A stretch of DNA of 7,643 nucleotides from NCBI GenBank assembly GCA_041648955.1, contig JBAZOD010000047.1, positions 1 to 7,643 on the forward strand. The letters run 5' to 3'. This document shows positions 1 to 5,052 of the stretch, in pieces. Source of the stretch: JBAZOD01 sp041648955 (lineage in GTDB: Bacteria > Patescibacteriota > Patescibacteriia > Patescibacteriales > JAQTRU01). Each line of letters begins with the position of its first letter. The stretch's first letter is position 1. Under the pieces are notes generated by a model. The model was not told the DNA's origin. It did no database searches and saw only the letters and a list, made by a program, of their open reading frames with translations. The position numbers and the translations under genes were made by a program.

Positions 1-9
1 TCTTATATT

Positions 10-39
10 ATTATAGCACCAAGGGGGCAAAATCAACAA
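10..39 (-). promoter_or_regulatory. Outward-facing sigma70-type promoter with extended -10
   Basis: Read on the minus strand, TATAAT lies at 10-15 with TGC directly before it (16-18), giving an extended -10 element. TTGTTG at 34-39 can serve as -35 with an 18-nt spacer. It would drive a gene lying left of the window, divergent from the nuclease gene. The -10 is a perfect match; the -35 is approximate and the target gene is not visible. Confidence 0.5.
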
Positions 40-77
40 TTTGGCTAAAATTTAAACAATTTTCAAAAGTTATCAAC

Positions 78-106
78 TTGAATTTTATTTGATCCTAGCG
101 GATAAT
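78..106 (+). promoter_or_regulatory. Probable promoter of the beta-CASP nuclease gene
   Basis: TTGAAT (78-83) and GATAAT (101-106) are separated by exactly 17 nt, a good sigma70-type arrangement. Transcription would start near 113 and leave a leader of about 65 nt before the ATG at 180. An inverted repeat TCCTAG / CTAGGA (93-98 and 118-123) brackets the -10, so a regulator could bind here; that part is speculative. The leader also holds a small 6-bp hairpin around 123-137. Confidence 0.45.
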
Positions 107-168
107 AAAATTAACGACTAGGAGGGATACGATCCTTAAAAACCATAAAACCACGAACTAGCATCAAA

Positions 169-175
169 AGGGAGG
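169..175 (+). promoter_or_regulatory. Strong Shine-Dalgarno sequence of the nuclease gene
   Basis: AGGGAGG ends 4 nt before the ATG at 180 and fixes that start codon. It is the only strong Shine-Dalgarno sequence I can see ahead of any gene in the window whose leader is visible. Confidence 0.75.
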
Positions 176-179
176 CTGA

Positions 180-1748
180 ATGGACACACGAATTAGCGTC
201 CAATTCTTGGGAGGCGTTGCGGGGAACTTAACCGGATCTTGCGTTTTATTAACTGTCCGACAAGGGAGAAGAAAAACAAATATTCTGATTGATTGCGGTT
301 TGATCCAGGGCGGTTTCAAAGATTCAGCGGAAAGAAACCGAGAAATACTTTCTTGGCTAACGCCGAAATATATTAACTACATTGTTCTCACTCATTCTCA
401 CGTTGACCATGTAGGCAGATTGCCCCTTCTCGTAAAAAACGGTTTTGGCAAAAAAGGAAGAATTATCTGCACAGAAGCAACCAGCCGATTGCTCGGAGTG
501 ATGCTTAGGGACAGCGCTAAAATCCAAATTTTGGGGGCGAATTGTCTAAGGGCAAAACTGGCAAGAGAAAGGGCAAAAACCCCTCGAGTATGGAAAGCCG
601 GCCGAGTCGAAATGACTCGGGGAAATTACGACAAAAAGAAAAGAAAGGGAAAGTATCTCAAGGCCAAAACTCCTAATTGCGAGCCACTCTACACTATGGA
701 GGATGTGGAGAAAACTTACGAATTGGTAAAAAATGGCGGTTTCGGGTACAAAGAATGGATCAGACTGGACAAGGGCGTCCATCTGAAACTTTATTCTTCC
801 GGCCATGTTTTGGGCGGGGCAATATGCGTCATTAAGATCGAAACTAAAACCGGTGACGTTCATCTCGGTTTCTGCGGAGATCTGGGTAGAGAAGATGGGA
901 TCATCTTGCCGCCGCCGGAATTTCCGGAAGAAAAGATTGACTGGTGGGTTACAGAAGGAACTTACGGAGGGAAAATCCATCCTCCGCGCGAAGAAGAGAT
1001 TGAAAAATTGCTTGCTCTTGTCAAAGAAGCGAAGAAAGGAAAGAAAAAAATCGTTATCCCTTCCTTCGCCTTGGAGAGAGCGCAAGAAATCATCTATCTG
1101 CTTTCGCGCTATATGCGGGATGGGACAATCCCGGAAATTCCCATATATCTGGACTCGCCGATGGCTGCTGAAATTACCAGAGTCTTTGCGGAGAGTTGGA
1201 GCGATGGGATGTTTAACGACCAAATAGATTTGAATTTCAACCCCTTTGATCAGAAAGAAAATCCTTTTTTCCGGATAGTCACGGATCTGGCTACTTCAGT
1301 TGAACTTGCCAAAAAAGGCGGTCCCCACATCGTCATTGCCGGTTCTGGAATGTGCGAAGCCGGCCGAGTAAGGGAATATTTGCGCCATGGTTTAGGCAAC
1401 AGCCAAACCATTGTCTGCTTGGTCGGCTACATGGCGGAAAACAGTTTGGGCCGAAGGCTCAAAAATGGCCTGCCTATAGTAAAAATGAACGGCAAGGATA
1501 TTGTGGTCAGGGCTAAAATCGCAAGTTTTGACAGCTTCTCCGCCCACGCCGATAGCCCCTTCTTGGTTTCTGCCGCCAAATCCGTAATGGCTGGAAATTC
1601 AAACGAAAGGGCAAGAATCTTTATCGTGCATGCCGAAGAAGAAGGCGCGGCTTTTCTTCAATTTGAGCTCTTGCAAGCGCTCCCCGGCAAAAGCTGGCTG
1701 AACAAAATTATTATCCCCAAATTAGGAGAGGAGGTTATATTGTACTAA
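180..1748 (+). CDS. Beta-CASP metallo-beta-lactamase RNA nuclease (Ysh1/CPSF73-like)
   Basis: This 522-residue protein is a predicted zinc-dependent RNA-processing or RNA-decay nuclease of the beta-CASP branch of the metallo-beta-lactamase fold, acting in the cytoplasm. All family motifs are present: D38 (motif 1), HSHVDH at 72-77 (motif 2), H209 (motif 3), D234 in GDLG (motif 4), E259 in TEGTYGG (motif A), H456 in FSAHAD (motif B) and H484 (motif C). The GSGMCEAGRV segment (388-397) matches the usual beta-CASP SGM..GGRV box. The enzyme is therefore likely active. Residues about 124-164 form a very basic stretch (about 17 Lys/Arg in 42) between motifs 2 and 3, longer than I expect for bacterial relatives of roughly 430-470 residues. 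The start is fixed by a strong Shine-Dalgarno sequence. Sampled lines run at about 37-52 % G+C, higher than in the neighbouring exchanger gene. It stands alone on the plus strand, convergent with the exchanger gene. Exo- versus endonuclease mode and targets cannot be read from the sequence. Confidence 0.93.
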   Translation: MDTRISVQFLGGVAGNLTGSCVLLTVRQGRRKTNILIDCGLIQGGFKDSAERNREILSWLTPKYINYIVLTHSHVDHVGRLPLLVKNGFGKKGRIICTEATSRLLGVMLRDSAKIQILGANCLRAKLARERAKTPRVWKAGRVEMTRGNYDKKKRKGKYLKAKTPNCEPLYTMEDVEKTYELVKNGGFGYKEWIRLDKGVHLKLYSSGHVLGGAICVIKIETKTGDVHLGFCGDLGREDGIILPPPEFPEEKIDWWVTEGTYGGKIHPPREEEIEKLLALVKEAKKGKKKIVIPSFALERAQEIIYLLSRYMRDGTIPEIPIYLDSPMAAEITRVFAESWSDGMFNDQIDLNFNPFDQKENPFFRIVTDLATSVELAKKGGPHIVIAGSGMCEAGRVREYLRHGLGNSQTIVCLVGYMAENSLGRRLKNGLPIVKMNGKDIVVRAKIASFDSFSAHADSPFLVSAAKSVMAGNSNERARIFIVHAEEEGAAFLQFELLQALPGKSWLNKIIIPKLGEEVILY

Positions 1749-1756
1749 AAGGAACA

Positions 1757-1799
1757 AAAAAAATCCCAATCAGAAACTTGATCGGGATTTTCTTTTTTT
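1757..1799. terminator. Bidirectional intrinsic terminator between convergent genes
   Basis: Arms 1760-1772 and 1779-1791 form a 13-bp stem with one imperfect pair and a 6-nt loop. The plus strand continues into a run of seven T (1793-1799), and the minus strand continues into a T-rich tail. It sits 11 nt after the nuclease stop and 18 nt after the exchanger stop, so it can end both transcripts. The imperfect pair is A-C in plus-strand RNA but a G-U wobble in minus-strand RNA, so the hairpin is slightly better for the exchanger. Confidence 0.88.
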
Positions 1800-1809
1800 A
1801 TTTCAAAAA

Positions 1810-2748
1810 CTAATCGACTATCATCCAAAAATTTACAAGCAAAAATAATATATAGCAGGTAAGTAATATTGCCCCCTCAACTCTATCCATTTTTTTACCA
1901 CTATGATAAAAAAATAAAAATAATAACAAAACTGCAACAAGAAATATAGAGAGGATATAAAATGCCGGCCCGATAACAATATTTATAGGACGAATTGCCG
2001 CTAAAATTCCCAAAATTAAAACATTAGTAAAAGCCGAACTCAAGAGATGGCTCAAGGACAACTCGGAACTTTTTTTTCTCCAGGAAGTGATGGCGATGGA
2101 AATCTCCGGTAAATTAGTGCCGATAGAAAAAATCAACAAGCCGAGCAATAATTTGCTGATTTGCCAATCTTGCAATAAGCCTAGAGTAATTTTTACAATC
2201 CAATTAGACAAAAGCAAAATGGCGACAACGCCGACAAAAGAAAAGAAAACTGCCTTGATTATTTTATTTTTTTCCAAAAGAGCAAAACTTTCCGATCCGT
2301 AGGAACGATTAATCTGATAAAGATAAAAAATTAAACCAAAATACAATCCAACCATTATTAATCCGTCTATTAACCCGTATCCTCCATTTATTCCCAAAAG
2401 AAGCGCTAAAAAAATTATTGCAACTTGCGGAATGATAATTTTTAAATTTCCATCGGTAATAATTTTGCGATTAAGAAGCAAACTGGAGCCAAGAACTAAT
2501 CCTAAAATAACAATTACTCCCCCCAACAAATTTCCAACTGATAAACTGGCGATGCCATTTAAAGTGGCGTTTATTCCAACTGATAACTCAGGCAAAGTCG
2601 TAATTATCCCTAATAATATCCCGAAAGCAAATAATCTAATTTTTAAAACTTTTGCCAAATATTTAATATTTCTCACGACAAACTCAGCTGATATGCCCAA
2701 AATGACAAACAGCACTAAAAGAAAAAATAAATTAAGAGCAAGCTCCAT
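1810..2748 (-). CDS. Sodium/calcium exchanger-like (CaCA family) membrane protein
   Basis: This 312-residue, very hydrophobic protein has about ten predicted membrane helices and the two inverted alpha-repeats of the CaCA superfamily, so it is probably a cation/H+ or Na+/Ca2+ antiporter of the inner membrane. Repeat 1 contains TTLPEL (50-55) followed by GNLLGG (72-77). Repeat 2 contains GTNLPEI (210-216) followed by a SHLLSSAFTN stretch (233-242). The key glutamates E54 and E215 are kept. The partner positions differ from the classic GN.xGSN.xN pattern: the serine and asparagine of repeat 1 appear as G77 and I81, and the repeat 2 acid as N242. The transported ion therefore should not be assumed. 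Length is close to YrbG/NCX_Mj types (about 300-325). The gene is monocistronic, with its own likely promoter at 2792-2819 and the terminator at 1757-1799. No Shine-Dalgarno sequence is visible before the ATG. Confidence 0.87.
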   Translation of the reverse strand: MELALNLFFLLVLFVILGISAEFVVRNIKYLAKVLKIRLFAFGILLGIITTLPELSVGINATLNGIASLSVGNLLGGVIVILGLVLGSSLLLNRKIITDGNLKIIIPQVAIIFLALLLGINGGYGLIDGLIMVGLYFGLIFYLYQINRSYGSESFALLEKNKIIKAVFFSFVGVVAILLLSNWIVKITLGLLQDWQISKLLLGLLIFSIGTNLPEISIAITSWRKKSSELSLSHLLSSAFTNVLILGILAAIRPINIVIGPAFYILSIFLVAVLLLFLFFYHSGKKMDRVEGAILLTCYILFLLVNFWMIVD

Positions 2749-2791
2749 AATAAAATTTTGTTATTCAAATATAATATAATTCTGTAAGTTA

Positions 2792-2819
2792 ATTTTAGCA
2801 CAATTACTTCAAAAACCAA
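2792..2819 (-). promoter_or_regulatory. Probable promoter of the exchanger gene
   Basis: Read on the minus strand, TGCTAAAAT (2792-2800) is an extended -10, and TTGGTT (2814-2819) is a weak -35 at 16 nt. The leader would be about 37 nt. The -35 lies in the T-rich tail of the preceding terminator. An alternative is a Bacteroidota-like TATATTTG at about 2766-2773, which I consider less likely. Confidence 0.35.
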
Positions 2820-2822
2820 AAC

Positions 2823-2848
2823 AAAAACGCCCATAGGTGGACGTTTTT
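2823..2848 (-). terminator. Intrinsic terminator of the small basic protein gene
   Basis: An 11-bp stem (arms 2838-2848 and 2823-2833) closes a 4-nt loop and is followed on the minus strand by a long T-rich tail. In minus-strand RNA the one imperfect pair is a U-G wobble, while on the plus strand it is a C-A mismatch, so it works best leftwards. It begins 12 nt after the stop of the 40-residue gene. Confidence 0.75.
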
Positions 2849-2860
2849 ATATAAGAGAAA

Positions 2861-2983
2861 TTATTTGCTTTTTTTCTTTTTGGTTTTAGCCTCAAGCATT
2901 AATCGCTTTATTTCCAGCCTCTTTTTTGTTTTGTGAGAATGAGTTTTTCTCTTCTTCCCCACTCCGGTTGCTCGTTTCGCCAT
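2861..2983 (-). CDS. Small, highly basic 40-residue protein of unknown function
   Basis: The open frame runs from ATG (2983) to TAA (2861) and encodes 40 residues beginning MAKRATGVGKKRKTHSHKTK and ending in a KKKK-S-K tail. It has 14 Lys, 4 Arg and 2 His against only 2 Glu, and no aromatic residue. The middle (about 17-34) could form a basic amphipathic helix. Such composition is typical of small ribosomal proteins or nucleic-acid binding peptides, but I could not match it to bL32, bL33, bL34, bL35, bL36 or bTHX. The case for a real gene rests on a well-placed promoter (3013-3041) and a dedicated terminator (2823-2848) that exactly enclose it. It is probably cytoplasmic, binding RNA or DNA by charge; that is inference. 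There is no Shine-Dalgarno sequence. Confidence 0.68.
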   Translation of the reverse strand: MAKRATGVGKKRKTHSHKTKKRLEIKRLMLEAKTKKKKSK

Positions 2984-3011
2984 ATAAATATTTTAATTAA
3001 TAATATAAAAT

Positions 3012-3044
3012 AATTTTAACCTGTTATGAAAATAAAATCAAGTT
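3012..3044. repeat. Direct repeat copy 1, downstream side of the methyltransferase gene
   Basis: This 33-bp AT-rich segment matches 3817-3850 in the same orientation with 30 identities, 3 substitutions and a one-base gap, including an unbroken AAAATAAAATCAA core. It overlaps the probable promoter of the small basic gene. Confidence 0.5.
3013..3041 (-). promoter_or_regulatory. Probable promoter of the small basic protein gene
   Basis: On the minus strand TTGATT (3036-3041) and TAAAAT (3013-3018) are separated by 17 nt. The predicted start near 3006 gives a leader of about 23 nt before the ATG at 2983. It lies inside repeat copy 1. Read-through from the methyltransferase gene is also possible, since I see no terminator between them. 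Confidence 0.42.
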
Positions 3045-3075
3045 TAAAATTAAACATATAAATCAACTCTAATAA

Positions 3076-3759
3076 CTATTTATTCTCCATTTTTTTTCTA
3101 AAAGTTATATTCCATTGCCCGTAAATAACAAAATCGTTGCCAACTTTTTTTTCGTCAACAAATCCCGGTTCAATTTCTAACCCGTATTTTTCCGTTAGTT
3201 CTTCCAGTTCTGCCATACTAAAACTGTGGTGAAGACCTGGTTCTCCTTTTTCAACTCTTTTCCAAGTTATCCCCCGATCTTCAACCACTTCAAAATTGTC
3301 TTGCACCGCGTTTTTGTCAGAATTAATTCTCAAAAAGAAAAGTCCATTTGGTTTCAAAACTCTTGCGGCCTCAGCAAAAGCCGTTTCCGCTCCTTTCCAA
3401 TTATTATGCTGCATCGCCTGGGTGCTGATTATCGTGTCAAACGAATTATCGGCGAAAGGCAAATTATGGAAATTACCGCGGACCAATTTCGCTTCCGCCT
3501 TTTCCTTGTCCTGCCTCTCGCGGGTCACTTCTATTCCTTTCTCTGTAAGTTCCAGACCGGTTAGATCAAATCCGGCTTTTGCCAAAGGTATTAGATGTCT
3601 GCCTTCACCCGAGCCGATATCTAAAATTTTTGGCCCAATTTCGTCTTTATATTTTTCAATAAATTCAAGCAAGCGTGGCTCGGGTGGTTTTCCCGCGCCC
3701 CAATCTTGGCTGAATTTTTTTTCCCAAATTGGACCGGAATTAGGCAGCTCTTCGTTCAT
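3076..3759 (-). CDS. Class I SAM-dependent methyltransferase
   Basis: This 227-residue soluble protein has a Rossmann-type methyltransferase fold and should transfer a methyl group from S-adenosylmethionine to an unknown acceptor. Motif I is LDIGSGEGR (46-54), the acidic end of strand 2 is E70 in TGLEL, motif III/IV spans NFHNLPFADNSFD (96-108), and the ARVLKPNGLFFLRI segment (132-145) is the typical post-motif. The general layout is that of Methyltransf_11/25 and TehB-like enzymes. The C-terminal about 80 residues carry the substrate-specific part and give no clear clue. Length is normal for the group. The ATG at 3759 follows an AT-rich leader without a Shine-Dalgarno sequence. It is flanked by imperfect direct repeats (3012-3044 and 3817-3850), which may mark insertion or a duplicated promoter. 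No terminator is evident after its TAG stop. Confidence 0.88.
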   Translation of the reverse strand: MNEELPNSGPIWEKKFSQDWGAGKPPEPRLLEFIEKYKDEIGPKILDIGSGEGRHLIPLAKAGFDLTGLELTEKGIEVTRERQDKEKAEAKLVRGNFHNLPFADNSFDTIISTQAMQHNNWKGAETAFAEAARVLKPNGLFFLRINSDKNAVQDNFEVVEDRGITWKRVEKGEPGLHHSFSMAELEELTEKYGLEIEPGFVDEKKVGNDFVIYGQWNITFRKKMENK

Positions 3760-3816
3760 AAAATAAAATTTAAGCTATTCTACGAATATGTTGCTATAAA
3801 AAATAAAAATATGCTA

Positions 3817-3850
3817 AATTTTCAACCTATTATTAAAATAAAATCAAATT
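3817..3850. repeat. Direct repeat copy 2, upstream side of the methyltransferase gene
   Basis: This is the partner of 3012-3044. Read on the minus strand it keeps the TTGATT element (3842-3847), but a one-base insertion changes the -10 position to GAAAAT (18-nt spacing). It lies 58-91 nt upstream of the methyltransferase start and could be a weak promoter for it. Confidence 0.48.
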
Positions 3851-3889
3851 ATTTCTTTTCATGGAAATCCCAATCCTTACTTATTACGG

Positions 3890-4936
3890 CTATTTTTTCC
3901 AAATTTTTTTAGCGAACTGCCAACAATATTTTGCAATAATCAAAATAACAAAGAGATAAATAATATACTGTAAGGCTAAAAATAGCCATACGACCAAATT
4001 TATAGTTATATCTTGGACAACTTGATTTATATCGCGCACGAACGACTTAACCGCTAGTTTCCAAGAATCTTTCAAATTCTGGCCGTCAATAAACTTATTT
4101 TCCAAAACATAAACATTAAAATAGGTATAATCCAATTGATCAAGTTGCTCGGCTTTGCTACGCTCCAATCTCTCTAACTGTGCGTTGATATTAATCCGCT
4201 CCTGGGTTAACCTCTCAATAATATTAATTTTACTATCAATAATTTTTGCCAAACTCTCCACATCCTGGGTTTTGGTAGCAAGCCCGGTAACATCATCATA
4301 AGCTTTAACGGCATCAGCCAAAGTTTTTTCGATTGAACTCATTTTCTTTTCTAATATCTCCATTTCGCCCGTATAATCATCTACTAAACTCTTGATAGTA
4401 TAAACATTCTCATTTAATTCTTTCGGGCCCAATTCTTCAATGACGGCTAAAATTTCAGCTACGCTATCATGTTTAACTTTGAAGCTGTAATTACAGCTTT
4501 TTTCGTAGTTATCGGCGTTTACAAAAATAACGTCTTCACGTGATTTTAAATTTGCTACTTTACCGCAAATTTCTTCTAGATGGCGAGTTTCAATATTAGC
4601 GCTATATTGAGTTACTTCAAACTCTTCGGCATTATCACCAGTTATTGTGTTGTTATTATCGGGAGCAGCGGAAGGTGATATTGCATTGCGAATAGATAAA
4701 CCCATTCCGCCTTCACTTTTACTATAGGCCATATTTTCCACCGAGCTATAATCCGCATCAAAAGCTGGAACGCCCTGAAGAGCAAGCTTGTTCACGTTGT
4801 CTTTTGGAAAAAATGAACTAAACGATGGGCCAATAAGACGAAAAGCTAAGGCAATAACGATAATTGCAATTAAAGCCAAACCGGCAATCTTTAAAATATT
4901 TACCGGTTTTAAGTTAAAATCATCTGGAAATTTCAT
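3890..4936 (-). CDS. DUF4349 domain membrane protein with coiled coil
   Basis: This 348-residue protein has a membrane helix at about 14-36, a poorly ordered Asn/Ser-rich linker (about 60-105), a DUF4349-like domain (about 105-280) and a second membrane helix at about 311-336 followed by a short basic tail. Within the domain, a beta-rich part (106-175) leads into a long heptad-rich coiled coil (about 183-265), then a YTYFNVYVLE strand (270-279) typical of the family's end. DUF4349 proteins are envelope proteins of uncertain role. Both ends are probably cytoplasmic, with the main domain outside. C124 and C148 are the only cysteines in that domain and could pair. The gene has its own extended -10 promoter directly behind the terminator of the PspC gene, so it is a separate unit in the same direction. 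The start ATG lacks a Shine-Dalgarno sequence. Confidence 0.82.
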   Translation of the reverse strand: MKFPDDFNLKPVNILKIAGLALIAIIVIALAFRLIGPSFSSFFPKDNVNKLALQGVPAFDADYSSVENMAYSKSEGGMGLSIRNAISPSAAPDNNNTITGDNAEEFEVTQYSANIETRHLEEICGKVANLKSREDVIFVNADNYEKSCNYSFKVKHDSVAEILAVIEELGPKELNENVYTIKSLVDDYTGEMEILEKKMSSIEKTLADAVKAYDDVTGLATKTQDVESLAKIIDSKINIIERLTQERININAQLERLERSKAEQLDQLDYTYFNVYVLENKFIDGQNLKDSWKLAVKSFVRDINQVVQDITINLVVWLFLALQYIIYLFVILIIAKYCWQFAKKIWKK

Positions 4937-4978
4937 AAATTTTATTTAAAAATTAATAAAATTAATATACTTATTTCC

Positions 4979-5007
4979 ATTATAGCATTTTGAACATAAA
5001 AAAACAC
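4979..5007 (-). promoter_or_regulatory. Extended -10 promoter of the DUF4349 gene
   Basis: TGCTATAAT (4979-4987, minus strand) is a perfect extended -10 element. The -35 region is poor (GTGTTT at 5002-5007, spacing 17), as often tolerated with an extended -10. Predicted transcription start near 4972 gives a leader of about 36 nt. The -35 region overlaps the distal arm of the preceding terminator. Confidence 0.6.
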
Positions 5008-5028
5008 CCCTAAGAAAAGCGTTTTTTT
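4998..5028 (-). terminator. Intrinsic terminator of the padR-pspC unit
   Basis: In minus-strand RNA, arms 5019-5028 and 4998-5007 pair over 10 bp (seven A-U pairs, C-G, a G-U wobble and C-G) around an 11-nt loop, with seven T in the distal arm. It begins 24 nt after the stop of the PspC gene. The stem is AU-rich and therefore of moderate strength; on the plus strand the wobble becomes a mismatch. Confidence 0.62.
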
Positions 5029-5052
5029 ATTTTGAATTTTTTAATCTTTAAT

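Noticed and set aside
546..1223. Long open frame (225 codons) antisense to the nuclease gene
   Set aside because: It lies wholly opposite a gene with every catalytic motif, has no recognisable domain, and has the composition of an antisense shadow.
3042..3055. Palindrome GTTTAA-AA-TTAAAC downstream of the methyltransferase
   Set aside because: The 2-nt centre and pure AT stem give no stable hairpin, and no T tract follows.
3296..3766. 156-codon plus-strand frame over the methyltransferase
   Set aside because: It is antisense to a clear methyltransferase and shows no family features.
3792..3800. TGCTATAAA extended -10 on the plus strand
   Set aside because: It would drive transcription into the 3' end of the DUF4349 gene with no plus-strand gene after it; AT-rich chance match is likely, though an antisense RNA is not excluded.
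3853..3875. Weak hairpin (ATTTC / GAAAT arms) after the DUF4349 gene, possible terminator
   Set aside because: Only five AT-rich base pairs with an 8-nt loop; too unstable to call.
3861..3959. 32-codon plus-strand frame starting MEIPILTYYG
   Set aside because: It mostly overlaps the 3' end of the DUF4349 gene in antisense and has no ribosome site or known features.
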